From Arthrobacter_B citreus (lineage in GTDB: Bacteria > Actinomycetota > Actinomycetes > Actinomycetales > Micrococcaceae), in assembly GCF_042429235.1 (NCBI RefSeq), contig NZ_JBHMBA010000008.1: a stretch of DNA of 64,000 bases. One strand, written 5' to 3'. How positions within the stretch are numbered: the stretch's first letter is position 1; every line of letters begins with the position of its first letter. The notes under the pieces were generated by a model, which ran no database searches, was not told the origin of the DNA, and worked only from the letters and a program-made list of their open reading frames with translations. This document shows, one piece after another, positions 8,575 through 16,721 of this stretch. The position numbers were made by a program, and so were the translations under genes.

Positions 8575-8584
8575 CCGTCAGGCC

Positions 8585-9469
8585 CTATTTTTTGAGCGCT
8601 TTGCCGTTGGCATCCAGATAGTCGCGCCAGGACCGCTTCGGTTTCCAGCCCAGCATTTTGTGGGCCTTGGCACTGGAAATTCCCGAGGCGTCCGGGCGGT
8701 CCAGGGCGCGCAGCTGGATCTGGTCGCCGTAGTACTTGGACAGGCTTTCGGCGAAGTCGTGGCCGCCCACGTTGTCCGGGGAAGCGATGTAAAAGACCTC
8801 GTGGCCGGGCAGGTCCGACTCAGTGGCGAGGACAATGGCGTCGGCCAGGTCATACACGTCCACATAGCTCCACAGATTGGCGCTCAGCTCCGAGCTGTCC
8901 CGGACCTGGGGGCCGAGATTTGTTTCGTAGTTGCCCTCATACTGCACCCAGCTTGGCCGGATCGAGATGCACCGGATGTCCGAACGAGCCACCGCGGCAT
9001 CCATCAGCTGCTCGCCGAAATGCTTCGAAAGCGCATAGGGATCCTGGGGATGAACCGGATGCTCTTCGTCCACCGGCGCGTACTCGGGAAGGAAATCCCG
9101 TTCGGGAAAGAAGAACCCGGGCACCGTTTCGCTCGAAATGTAAACAAACCGTTTGACGCCGAAACGGACAGCGGCTTCGAGGACGTTGAAGGTGGCCATC
9201 ATGTTGGTTTGGAAGACAACATGTGGCGGATGGCCTGAGGGTTCGGGGATTGCTGCCACGTGCACGACGGCGTCCGCTCCCCGCACGACGGCGTAAGCCT
9301 CACCCGCGTCGGTGAGGTCAGCCCGCGTGTACTTGGGGGTTCCTTCCGGCTTGCGCTCGTATCCGGGCCGCGTGAGATCAGTGGTCATGACCTCGTGGCC
9401 GCCATCGATCATCGCTTGCGTAACGGCGCGGCCCACTTTTCCATGCGCGCCGGTAATAAGGACTTTCAT
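8585..9469 (-). CDS. NAD-dependent epimerase/dehydratase (extended SDR)
   Basis: This 294-residue extended SDR has the N-terminal nucleotide motif TGAHGKVG at residues 6-13, the DLTRPGY strand that binds the adenosine, VVHVAAIPEPS near 70, the YISSETVPG block and a YALSK active-site motif near 145. The family acts on nucleotide sugars, steroids and other carbonyl compounds, so substrate is open. The frame extends upstream, but the ATG at 9469 has AGGAG five bases before it and matches the usual start. It is probably monocistronic. Confidence 0.85.
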   Translation of the reverse strand: MKVLITGAHGKVGRAVTQAMIDGGHEVMTTDLTRPGYERKPEGTPKYTRADLTDAGEAYAVVRGADAVVHVAAIPEPSGHPPHVVFQTNMMATFNVLEAAVRFGVKRFVYISSETVPGFFFPERDFLPEYAPVDEEHPVHPQDPYALSKHFGEQLMDAAVARSDIRCISIRPSWVQYEGNYETNLGPQVRDSSELSANLWSYVDVYDLADAIVLATESDLPGHEVFYIASPDNVGGHDFAESLSKYYGDQIQLRALDRPDASGISSAKAHKMLGWKPKRSWRDYLDANGKALKK

Positions 9470-9604
9470 GTTTCTCCTTGGGATGCTGAGCGCCGGCTTC
9501 ATTGCCTTAACGGTGCTGAGACTACCGCCAACTTTCCGCGACCGCCGCACCACACGCTTGCCTGCGGCTAACCCGGTTGCGTCACGGGTCTTGGGCCGGG
9601 CTGG

Positions 9605-10297
9605 TTACGGGCGAGGGACCGGGCCGGACTCATCACCGCGCGGCAGCACCCCTACAAGGGCTGAGGTGAAGGCTGTCCGCAGCGCACTGTGCAGGTCCAC
9701 GTTGAGCACAGCGAGCGAAGGATCCTCCGTGTAGGCGGCGAGGAGGCTGGGCGGCGGAGGAACGTACGAAGACAAGGCACCCGCCGAAACGAGGGACATC
9801 AGGCAGAACAGCTGTGCTCCCTCGCCGAGTTCGGGAAGATGGCCGAGCAGGAGTTCGGACATGGCCGCGAGCCTCGAAAGGGAGGACCGCTTGTGCCTCT
9901 TGGCCACTTCCACTGACACATTGCGCTCCAGGACGCCGCCCTGGGCGCCGAACAGGTCACACAAAATCACCCGGTCCGCCAGGGAATGGCTCAGGATCTC
10001 AGCCAGCTGGCCTGCACGCACCTGCGGGGCCGCATGGGCGTCGATGCCCGCGTCCAGCTCTTCCGCCAGTCCGGCAAGCCAGGTCCCCATAAAGTCGTCC
10101 AGCAATTCCAGCAGTACCGCTTCGCGCGACTCGAAGTACCGCAGGACGTTGGACTTGGCCAGGCCTACCCGGCGGCTGAGTCCATTGAGGGTTAGCTCGG
10201 CCACGGGCATCTCGTTAAGCATCGCCGCTGCCGTGTCCAGGATCGCCCGGCGGCGAATTTCCCGCTGCTCCTCGCTTCGCGCCCGTTGGAATGTCAC
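9605..10297 (-). CDS. TetR/AcrR-family repressor, divergent from an SDR gene
   Basis: This 230-residue regulator has an N-terminal helix-turn-helix: ILDTAAAMLNEMPVAELTLNGL followed by the recognition helix SNVLRYFESREAVL, residues about 18-63. A helical effector domain follows. The GTG start sits six bases after a TAAAGT hexamer, so the message is probably leaderless. It is transcribed away from the SDR gene at 10388, and a perfect TetR-type palindrome lies in the SDR promoter. The simplest reading is repression of that dehydrogenase, relieved by its substrate. The ligand is unknown. Confidence 0.88.
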   Translation of the reverse strand: MTFQRARSEEQREIRRRAILDTAAAMLNEMPVAELTLNGLSRRVGLAKSNVLRYFESREAVLLELLDDFMGTWLAGLAEELDAGIDAHAAPQVRAGQLAEILSHSLADRVILCDLFGAQGGVLERNVSVEVAKRHKRSSLSRLAAMSELLLGHLPELGEGAQLFCLMSLVSAGALSSYVPPPPSLLAAYTEDPSLAVLNVDLHSALRTAFTSALVGVLPRGDESGPVPRP

Positions 10298-10303
10298 GGC
10301 CCC

Positions 10304-10309
10304 ACTTTA
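10304..10309 (-). promoter_or_regulatory. -10 element of the TetR gene (leaderless)
   Basis: TAAAGT on the minus strand ends exactly six bases before the GTG start at 10297, and no ribosome site lies between. This is the layout expected for a leaderless message. Confidence 0.55.
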
Positions 10310-10328
10310 GCCCAGGGGCCCTGGTCCC

Positions 10329-10357
10329 TTGACATCAGACCGGCGGTCTTTTACGTT
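10329..10357 (+). promoter_or_regulatory. promoter of the divergent SDR gene
   Basis: The sequence has TTGACA, a 17-base spacer, then TACGTT, a near-consensus vegetative promoter. Transcription would begin about 30 bases before the SDR start at 10388. The spacer is filled by the palindrome at 10337-10349. Confidence 0.7.
10337..10349. promoter_or_regulatory. candidate TetR operator between -35 and -10
   Basis: AGACCG-g-CGGTCT is a perfect palindrome with 6-bp arms and a one-base centre, of the size and type bound by TetR-family dimers. It fills most of the spacer of the SDR promoter, so binding would block RNA polymerase. Confidence 0.7.
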
Positions 10358-10387
10358 CGTCCTACAACAGGTCCTTTAGGGAGCGAA

Positions 10388-11305
10388 ATGAACGTCAACT
10401 GGAATGAGCAACACATCCCTGACCAGCACGGCCGGGTGGCCGTCGTGACCGGGGCCAACACCGGGCTGGGCTTCGAGGCCGCCCGGATGCTGTCTGAGCG
10501 CGGCGCGTCCGTGGTCATGGCCGTCCGCGACGTGGGGAAGGGCAAACAGGCCGCTGCCCGAATCGCGGGTGACGCGGTTGTCCAGTCCCTGGACCTGACC
10601 TCGCTGGACTCGATCCGGTCCGCGGCGGCCGACCTGCGCGCCGCGTATCCGCGTATCGACCTTCTCATCAACAACGCAGGCGTGATGTACACCCCGAAGC
10701 AGATCACCGCCGATGGCTTCGAACTGCAGTTCGGCACCAACCACCTCGGCCACTTCGCACTCACCGGCCTGCTGCTTGACCGCCTTCTGCCCGTTCCCGG
10801 CTCCCGCATCGTGACCGTCAGCAGTGCCGGACACCGCATCCGGGCCGGTATCCACTTTGACGACCTGCAGTGGGAACGTTCGTACAGTCGTGTCGGTGCC
10901 TACGGCCAGGCCAAACTGGCCAACCTGATGTTCACCTACGAACTGCAGCGCAGGCTCGCGCCGGGTGGCACCACTGTTGCGGTAGCCGCCCACCCCGGCG
11001 TCTCCAACACCGAACTGATGCGTAACGCACCTGCCGCACTGCGGCTGCCTGTCACGCGGCTCGCACCCCTGCTCACCCAAAAGCCGGAGATGGGTGCCCT
11101 GCCCGTCGTGCGCGCGGCCACCGATCCGGCCGTCATCGGCGGCCAATATTATGGTCCGGGAAACCGTGGCGAGGTGCGCGGATATCCGAAGTTGGTTGCC
11201 TCCAGCGCCGCGTCACACGACCAAGCCGTCCAGCAGCGGCTGTGGGCCGTCTCCGAGGAACTCACCGGAGTGACGTATTCCCTGACCGGAACTTCGCCCG
11301 GCTGA
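10388..11305 (+). CDS. short-chain dehydrogenase, retinol/protochlorophyllide-reductase-like
   Basis: This 305-residue SDR has TGANTGLG at about residues 20-27, NNAGVM near 100, NHLGHFALT, VSSAGH and a YGQAKLANL active-site block with Tyr and Lys near 170. It resembles the longer retinol-dehydrogenase/WWOX-type members found widely in actinobacteria. Substrate is unknown. The ATG at 10388 is preceded by AGGGAG; upstream extension of the frame is not credible because it runs through the promoter. It is controlled from a TTGACA/TACGTT promoter containing a palindrome, most likely by the divergent TetR protein. Confidence 0.88.
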   Translation: MNVNWNEQHIPDQHGRVAVVTGANTGLGFEAARMLSERGASVVMAVRDVGKGKQAAARIAGDAVVQSLDLTSLDSIRSAAADLRAAYPRIDLLINNAGVMYTPKQITADGFELQFGTNHLGHFALTGLLLDRLLPVPGSRIVTVSSAGHRIRAGIHFDDLQWERSYSRVGAYGQAKLANLMFTYELQRRLAPGGTTVAVAAHPGVSNTELMRNAPAALRLPVTRLAPLLTQKPEMGALPVVRAATDPAVIGGQYYGPGNRGEVRGYPKLVASSAASHDQAVQQRLWAVSEELTGVTYSLTGTSPG

Positions 11306-11365
11306 GATCCCGCAGCGAGCCCGCGGAACGGGCCCGCCGACGATACAGACCCAATCGGCGAACCC

Positions 11366-11371
11366 TAGGAT
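11366..11371 (+). promoter_or_regulatory. -10 element of menD (leaderless)
   Basis: TAGGAT is followed by six bases and then the GTG start at 11378. The six bases GGAGGA look like a ribosome site but touch the start codon, so they are too close to act as one. A leaderless start is more likely. Confidence 0.55.
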
Positions 11372-11377
11372 GGAGGA

Positions 11378-13114
11378 GTGACCGGATCCTCGAAGTCCCC
11401 CAGCCCGTCCTCCGCCGCCGGCTCCGCTGAGCCGGACGCGGCAACCAACCTCAGTTCCCTGCAGGCAGCCCGCTCCGCCGTGTCAGCATTGACCGCGGCC
11501 GGAGTGACCGACGTCGTCATTGCCCCCGGATCGCGCAGCGCACCGCTGGCCTACGCCCTGGCGGAAGCCGAGATGCAAGGCCGGGTGACGGTTCACGTGC
11601 GCATTGATGAGCGGGTTGCCGGGTTCACCGCCCTGGGCCTGGCCCGCGGCGGACACCGCCCGGCGGCCGTAGTTACCACCTCCGGCACCGCGGTGGGCGA
11701 GCTGATGCCAGCGGTGATGGAAGCGCACCATGCCGGAGTGCCGCTGGTGGTGCTGTCCGCCGACCGCCCCGCTGAACTGCACGGCACCGGTGCCAACCAA
11801 ACCACTGTCCAGCCGGGCGTCTTTGCGCAATTCCCCGCAGCCACCGCTGACGTCCGCGCCGGAGATGATCCCGCCGGTGCCATCGCCGCCGCCTTCGACC
11901 AGGTCAGTGCCGGCATCCCGGTGGGCCCGATCCACATTAACCTGCAGTTCCGCGAACCGCTGATTCCCCAGGACACCGGTGACGGGGAGCTCCCCGGCCC
12001 GGAAACTGCTTCCCTGGGTACCGGGCTGCCGGCCGAACCGGTTGCCACCGGCAGCGAAGCGGCAGTGCTGTCCAGGCAGTCCGGCAGCCGCCGCGCCGTC
12101 GTTATTGCCGGCGACGGCGCCGGAGAGATTGCCGCGTTGTTTGCCCGCCGCGCCGGACTGCCGCTGCTGGCCGAACCGTCCTCCAATGCCCGCTTCGGTC
12201 CGAACGCGATTGGCGCGTACCGGCTACTGCTGGAGGAGCTGGGCCCGGAAATCGAGCGGGTGGTGGTCTTTGGCCGGCCCACTCTTTCACGTCCGGTTGC
12301 CGGACTGCTCGCCCGCCGCGACGTGGAAAAGGCCATCTACGTGCCGCGCCCGGTCAATTGGTTCACCACCGGCCGGCGGCCAGAAGCCGTCATCACCGAT
12401 CTTGCCGGCTTGTTCGAGTTCGCCGGCGAGGGCAGCGACGGCTGGCTCGAACGCTGGCAGGCCGCCTCCGCCGCGGCGATGGCCGCCGTATCTTCGCTGC
12501 TCCACGGACAAAACGAACTGAACGGCCTGCATGTGGCGGACCTGGTCTGGGACCACACGGACGGCAACCTGGTGCTCGGCTCCTCCAACCCCATCCGGGA
12601 CATGGACCTGGTGGCCGCGCCCGACTGGCATCCGCTGGACGTCTACGCCAACCGCGGTCTGGCCGGCATTGACGGCACCATCGCCACCGCGGCCGGAATT
12701 GCACTCGCCAACGGCATTCCCACGCGCGTGCTGCTGGGCGACCTCACTTTCCTGCACGACGCCGGCGCCCTCCTCCTGGGGCCGGGGGAACCGGAGCCTG
12801 ACCTGCAGCTGGTGGTGCTGAACGACGGCGGCGGCGGCATCTTCACCACGCTGGAGCACGGAGCGCTGGGGGAGCGCGAGGAATACGGCGCCGTCGTCGA
12901 ACGCTTTTTCGGCACCCCGCACACGGTCGACATGTCCGCCCTGGCCGCCGCCTACGGGGTGCCGCACACGCTGGTCCGCACTGCCGACGAGCTCGACGCC
13001 GCCCTGGATGCACCGGTCACCGGCCGTTCCATCCTGGAGGTTCCGGTGCGGCGGGACTCGCTGCGGGAACTGCATGCCCGGGTCCGGGAAGCGGTGCAGT
13101 CCGCCCTCGGATAA
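11378..13114 (+). CDS. menD: SEPHCHC synthase, menaquinone biosynthesis
   Basis: This 578-residue thiamine-diphosphate enzyme joins 2-oxoglutarate and isochorismate in the first committed step of menaquinone synthesis. The N-terminal pyrimidine-binding domain has APGSRSAPLA and the key DERVAGFTALGLA block (about residues 70-85), then TSGTAVGELMPAVMEA and LSADRPAELHGTGANQ. The C-terminal pyrophosphate domain has LGDLTFLHDAGALL and LNDGGGGIF with the metal-binding residues. Full length is present. It faces the ABC transporter across a strong terminator; menF and menG follow 3.6 kb away, so the pathway genes are near but not in one operon. Confidence 0.96.
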   Translation: MTGSSKSPSPSSAAGSAEPDAATNLSSLQAARSAVSALTAAGVTDVVIAPGSRSAPLAYALAEAEMQGRVTVHVRIDERVAGFTALGLARGGHRPAAVVTTSGTAVGELMPAVMEAHHAGVPLVVLSADRPAELHGTGANQTTVQPGVFAQFPAATADVRAGDDPAGAIAAAFDQVSAGIPVGPIHINLQFREPLIPQDTGDGELPGPETASLGTGLPAEPVATGSEAAVLSRQSGSRRAVVIAGDGAGEIAALFARRAGLPLLAEPSSNARFGPNAIGAYRLLLEELGPEIERVVVFGRPTLSRPVAGLLARRDVEKAIYVPRPVNWFTTGRRPEAVITDLAGLFEFAGEGSDGWLERWQAASAAAMAAVSSLLHGQNELNGLHVADLVWDHTDGNLVLGSSNPIRDMDLVAAPDWHPLDVYANRGLAGIDGTIATAAGIALANGIPTRVLLGDLTFLHDAGALLLGPGEPEPDLQLVVLNDGGGGIFTTLEHGALGEREEYGAVVERFFGTPHTVDMSALAAAYGVPHTLVRTADELDAALDAPVTGRSILEVPVRRDSLRELHARVREAVQSALG

Positions 13115-13132
13115 GCCCTGAGCCAACAAAGG

Positions 13133-13174
13133 AACAGCCCTCCCGCACGTGATGTGCGGGAGGGCTGTTTTGCT
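13133..13174. terminator. bidirectional terminator between menD and the ABC operon
   Basis: The arms AACAGCCCTCCCGCAC and GTGCGGGAGGGCTGTT pair perfectly around a five-base loop, with TTTT on one side and AA at the other. It serves both converging transcripts. Confidence 0.9.
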
Positions 13175-13191
13175 GGTGGAAAGTACTGCGG

Positions 13192-13974
13192 CTAGAGCAC
13201 CTTGGAAAGGAACTCGCGGGTGCGCGGGTGCTGCGGGTTGTCCAGCACGTCCGCGGGGGTGCCCTGCTCGACGACGACACCGCCGTCCATGAACACCACG
13301 CGGTCACCGACTTCACGGGCAAAGCCGATCTCGTGGGTCACCACCATCATGGTCATGCCTTCTTCGGCCAGGTTGCGCATGACGGCGAGCACGTCACCCA
13401 CGAGCTCGGGGTCCAGTGCGGAGGTGGGCTCATCAAAGAGCATCATGTCCGGATCCATGGACAGTGCCCGGGCAATGGCCACGCGCTGCTGCTGGCCACC
13501 GGAAAGCTGCGCCGGGAACGCGTCGCCGCGGTCGGCCAGGCCCACCTTGGCCAGGTTCCTGCGGGCAATTTCCTCGGCCTCGACCTTGCCGCGCTTCTTG
13601 GCACGGCGCTGGGCCAGCGTGAGGTTCTTCAGCACGTTCAGGTGCGGGAAGAGGTTGAACTGCTGGAAGACAATGCCAATCCGGGTGCGGACCTTGTCCA
13701 GGTCCGTTTCCGGATCGGTGATGTCCACGCCTTCCACCAGGATGGTGCCGCTTGTGGGCTCCTCGAGGCGGTTGACGCAGCGCAGCAGGGTGGACTTGCC
13801 GGAACCGGACGGACCGATCACACAAACCACTTCACCCTGGTCCACCTGGAAGTCGATGCCCTTGAGGACCTCATTGGAGCCGAAGCTCTTGTGCAGGTTC
13901 CGCACCTGGATGGCAGGCACCGCGTTGCGGGCGGCGGCGGGGGAGCTGGATGCTGCAGTGCTCATGACAGTCAC
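13192..13974 (-). CDS. polar amino acid ABC transporter, ATP-binding subunit
   Basis: This 260-residue ATPase of the GlnQ/HisP class energises uptake of a polar or basic amino acid. Walker A is GPSGSGKST (about residues 50-58), the ABC signature LSGGQQQRVAIARAL near 150 and Walker B MMLFDEPTSALDPE near 172; the switch histidine is in VVTHEIGFA. The GTG start at 13974 overlaps the permease stop, and an ATG lies nine bases further in. It is the last gene of a four-gene unit: binding protein, binding protein, permease, ATPase. Confidence 0.95.
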   Translation of the reverse strand: MTVMSTAASSSPAAARNAVPAIQVRNLHKSFGSNEVLKGIDFQVDQGEVVCVIGPSGSGKSTLLRCVNRLEEPTSGTILVEGVDITDPETDLDKVRTRIGIVFQQFNLFPHLNVLKNLTLAQRRAKKRGKVEAEEIARRNLAKVGLADRGDAFPAQLSGGQQQRVAIARALSMDPDMMLFDEPTSALDPELVGDVLAVMRNLAEEGMTMMVVTHEIGFAREVGDRVVFMDGGVVVEQGTPADVLDNPQHPRTREFLSKVL

Positions 13975-14756
13975 CGGCCTCTCTGGTTGTGGCGTTCAAG
14001 CTTTGCCACCAGCTGCGTCAGCGGCAGCGTGATGATCAGGTACATCAGGGCGGCCAGCACCAGCGGGGTGGCGTTGGCATTCTGCGATACGGCGTCGCGG
14101 GCGAAGGTGGTGAGCTCGCGGTCCGCCAGCGCCATGCCGGCGATGAACAGCAGCGAGGTGTCCTTGATCAGGATCACCAGCTCATTCGTCAGCGGGGGAG
14201 TGATGATGCGGAAGGCCTGCGGCAGGGTCACTGAGACCATGGTCCAGGCCGGGCCCATGCCGAGCGAGCGGGCGGCTTCCACCTGGCCGGCCGGCACCGC
14301 CTGGATGCCGGCGCGGATGGTTTCGGCGATGTACGCGGCTGACACCACGATCAGGGCGATCAGGCCGGCGCCGGCATTGCCGCCCGGCGGACGCCAGGAG
14401 AAGGCGATTGGCACCGCGAAGGCAAAGGCGAAGATCACCAGCAGGGCGGGCAGGCCGCGGAAGATTTCAATGTAGGCGGTGGCGGCCCAGCGGTACGGCG
14501 CCACGGGAGAGAGTTTCATCAGGGCCAGGATCAGGCCCAGCAGCAGGCCGCCGGCAAAGGCGATGGCTGTGTAGATGATGGTGTTTTTCGCGGCCACCGT
14601 GATGATGGTCGGGAAGGCTTCCTTGGCCACTTCGGGGTCAAAGAAGTTCACCCCGATGGCTTTCCAGTCCGCGAACAGGACTACGGCCAGAACGACCAGG
14701 ATGAAGACGGCGTACAGGGCGCCCCGGAAGAGGCGTCTGCGGGTGGAGGGTTTCAA
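13971..14756 (-). CDS. polar amino acid ABC transporter, permease subunit
   Basis: This approximately 261-residue inner-membrane subunit of the HisM/GlnP family has five or six helices and the EAA loop EAARSLGMGPAWTMVSVTLPQAFR near residue 175. That loop docks on the ATPase. I place the start at the TTG at 14756, which has GGAAGG seven bases upstream. Another TTG at 14807 would add 17 residues but lies inside a strong hairpin. Only one permease gene is present, so the transporter probably works with a homodimer. The ATPase gene overlaps its 3' end by four bases. Confidence 0.92.
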   Translation of the reverse strand: MKPSTRRRLFRGALYAVFILVVLAVVLFADWKAIGVNFFDPEVAKEAFPTIITVAAKNTIIYTAIAFAGGLLLGLILALMKLSPVAPYRWAATAYIEIFRGLPALLVIFAFAFAVPIAFSWRPPGGNAGAGLIALIVVSAAYIAETIRAGIQAVPAGQVEAARSLGMGPAWTMVSVTLPQAFRIITPPLTNELVILIKDTSLLFIAGMALADRELTTFARDAVSQNANATPLVLAALMYLIITLPLTQLVAKLERHNQRGR

Positions 14757-14784
14757 GGTGGAGCCTTCCGCGGAAGATGTGTGG

Positions 14785-14819
14785 CGCCGTCCCGGATTGG
14801 ATTGCAACCCGGGACGGCG
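14785..14819 (-). other. intercistronic hairpin between binding-protein and permease genes
   Basis: CGCCGTCCCGG and CCGGGACGGCG form a perfect 11-bp stem 23 bases after the binding-protein stop, with no T run. Such hairpins in transporter operons commonly protect the upstream message from exonucleases, giving more binding protein than permease. That role is inferred here. Confidence 0.6.
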
Positions 14820-14842
14820 GAACGTTCAGTGCTTGTCAGTGC

Positions 14843-15631
14843 TTATGAAGCAAAGTATTTGTCGTAGATTTCCTGGTACTTGCCGTTGTCCTGAAGCTCG
14901 GACAGCTGCGCGTTGACCTCTTCGATCAGGGCGGTGTTTTCCTTCTTGGTGGCGAAGCCGTAGGACTCGTCCGTTTCATATTCCTCCACGATGGCGAAGT
15001 CGCCTTCCTTCGTGTGGGACGTGTTCACAGCGATGTCCTGAAGGATGGCGTCAATGCTGCCGCCCTGGATGGCCTGGAACAGTTCACCGTCACCCGGGTA
15101 TTCCACAATCTCGGCGTCCTTGACGTTTTCCTGTGCATACGCGGCGCCGGTGGTGGTCTGCTGCACGCCAACGCGCTTGCCGGCCAGGTCATCGATGCCG
15201 GAGATGTCGGATCCCGTGGGAACCATGAGGGTCTGCAGCGAGTCGTAGTACGGATCGCTGAACAGCAGCCTTTCGGAGCGTTCGGGCGTGATGGTGACGG
15301 CGCTGGCGCTGAGGTCGCACATGTTGGCGCTGACGGCGGTGCCGCCCTGAATGGCCTCAAAGCCCTGTTGCTGGATTTCTGTTTCCAGCCCCATTCCGGA
15401 AGCGATTTCGCGGATAAGGTCGATATCGAAGCCGGTGTATTCCCCGTTTTCGACGTATTCGAACGGAACGTAGGGAACCTCGGAGCATACAGTCAGGGTT
15501 CCTTCGGAGACCAAACCCAGGTCGGAACCGGCTCCGGCGTCGGTGGAGGAATTGTCACCGCCGCAGGCGGTCAGCGCCAAGGCGCCCAGCGTCACTGCGG
15601 CCATGGCGGTTCTACGTGCTTTTGTCAGCAT
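14843..15631 (-). CDS. polar amino acid ABC transporter, substrate-binding lipoprotein (copy 1)
   Basis: This 262-residue family 3 solute-binding protein begins with a lipoprotein signal: MLTKARRT, a hydrophobic stretch, then LTACGG with the lipidated Cys at about residue 23. The mature part has the two-lobed pattern typical of arginine, lysine or glutamine binders, with VPFEYVENGEYTGFDIDLIREIA, SAVTITPERSERLLFSDPYY and YGFATKKEN. It lies between the second binding protein and the permease. A TAGAAT hexamer about 70 bases upstream may give it its own promoter. Ligand not proven. Confidence 0.92.
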   Translation of the reverse strand: MLTKARRTAMAAVTLGALALTACGGDNSSTDAGAGSDLGLVSEGTLTVCSEVPYVPFEYVENGEYTGFDIDLIREIASGMGLETEIQQQGFEAIQGGTAVSANMCDLSASAVTITPERSERLLFSDPYYDSLQTLMVPTGSDISGIDDLAGKRVGVQQTTTGAAYAQENVKDAEIVEYPGDGELFQAIQGGSIDAILQDIAVNTSHTKEGDFAIVEEYETDESYGFATKKENTALIEEVNAQLSELQDNGKYQEIYDKYFAS

Positions 15632-15701
15632 GGATCTATAACCTTTTCGTGGACGGAGCCAGTGGCGATTGCCCCTTCGTAAACAGATGAAAGCAATCTA
15701 G

Positions 15702-15707
15702 ATTCTA
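15702..15707 (-). promoter_or_regulatory. possible -10 element upstream of binding protein copy 1
   Basis: TAGAAT on the minus strand lies 71 bases before the ATG at 15631. The -35 region is weak, so this is a tentative internal promoter of the ABC operon. Confidence 0.35.
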
Positions 15708-15774
15708 CGCACGTCTGATTTCCGGGGGATTTCGACGGCGGAGTCCCGGCCGGCCAATCCGTCCAGCAGCGGCC

Positions 15775-16563
15775 TTATTCCGTGAAGTACTTGTTGTAGA
15801 GCTCGGTGTATTTGCCGTTCTCGCGCATGGCGGTGAGCTGGTTGTTGACCTCTTCGACCAGTTTTTCGCTGCCGTCCTTCTTCATGGCCAGTCCGTAGAC
15901 CTCGCCGGTGGGGAAGGTGGCGGCGATGGTGAAGGCGTCACCGTCGGTGTGGCCGAGGTTCACGGGCAGGTCCTGCAGGACGGCGTCGATGTTGCCCGCC
16001 TGGAGTGCCTGGAAGAGTTCGGCGTCGGTCTGGTAGGCAATGACTTCGGTGTCGGCGGGTGCATTGTCGCGGGCATAGGTTTCGCCCGTGGTGCCCTGCT
16101 GGATGCCGATCTTCTTGCCGGCCATGTCCTCCAGCGACGCGGCCTTGGAATCGGACGGAACCAGCAGCGACTGCAGCGAGTCATAGTACGGATCGGAGAA
16201 CGCCAGGTTCTTCTCGCGCTCCGGGGTGATGGTGACGGCGGCGGCGATCAGGTCGCACTGGTTGGCGGCCAGGACGGTGCCGCTCTGCAGGCCGTCAAAG
16301 CTGGCATTCTGGACTTCCAGTTCCAGTCCCATACCGGCGGCAATCTCGCGCGTCAGGTCCATGTCGAAGCCCGTGTATTCGCCGTCGTCGCCCACATATT
16401 CAAAGGGCTCAAACGGAACGTTGGAGCATACGGTGAGCGCACCGTCGTTGACCAGCGGAATCCCGGACTCTGTTTCCGCAGTGCCTCCGCCGCTGCAGGC
16501 GGTTGCGGTCAGGGCGCCGACGGCCAGGACGGCTGCAAGGGCGGTGCGTGCTTTGTTCAGCAT
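15775..16563 (-). CDS. polar amino acid ABC transporter, substrate-binding lipoprotein (copy 2)
   Basis: This is a 262-residue paralogue of the next gene, with the same layout: lipoprotein signal ending TATACSGG, then VPFEPFEYVGDDGEYTGFDMDL, VTITPEREKNLAFSDPYY and YGLAMKKDG. The two proteins have equal length and near-identical motif order but differ across the ligand lobes, so they may take different amino acids to one permease. The ATG at 16563 has GAGG upstream; a TTG at 16578 is less likely. It heads the operon, behind a TATAAT promoter with a perfect palindrome at the expected transcription start. Confidence 0.92.
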   Translation of the reverse strand: MLNKARTALAAVLAVGALTATACSGGGTAETESGIPLVNDGALTVCSNVPFEPFEYVGDDGEYTGFDMDLTREIAAGMGLELEVQNASFDGLQSGTVLAANQCDLIAAAVTITPEREKNLAFSDPYYDSLQSLLVPSDSKAASLEDMAGKKIGIQQGTTGETYARDNAPADTEVIAYQTDAELFQALQAGNIDAVLQDLPVNLGHTDGDAFTIAATFPTGEVYGLAMKKDGSEKLVEEVNNQLTAMRENGKYTELYNKYFTE

Positions 16564-16620
16564 GGGAAAGAACCTCAATCGGAAAAGGGACCGGTTCCGG
16601 TGAGCCGGAGCGCATCAAGT

Positions 16621-16638
16621 GCTGCATAATTATGCAGC
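16621..16638. promoter_or_regulatory. perfect 18-bp palindrome, candidate operator of the ABC operon
   Basis: GCTGCATAATTATGCAGC is fully self-complementary. It begins about two bases after the start expected from the TATAAT at 16647-16652, the usual place for a repressor site. The TGCAT half-sites recall arginine-repressor boxes in actinobacteria; that identification is from memory and tentative. Confidence 0.65.
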
Positions 16639-16646
16639 CTCACTCA

Positions 16647-16652
16647 ATTATA
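16647..16652 (-). promoter_or_regulatory. consensus -10 element of the ABC operon
   Basis: TATAAT on the minus strand, preceded by TGCG, lies 84 bases before the ATG of binding protein copy 2. No good -35 is visible. Transcription would begin near 16640, immediately beside the palindrome. Confidence 0.6.
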
Positions 16653-16721
16653 CGCACTCTTCGAGGGTGCTCTTACACGTCATAGGTCACACGGTCAAGG
16701 GTTGTCCGGAGCTGGAGAAAT

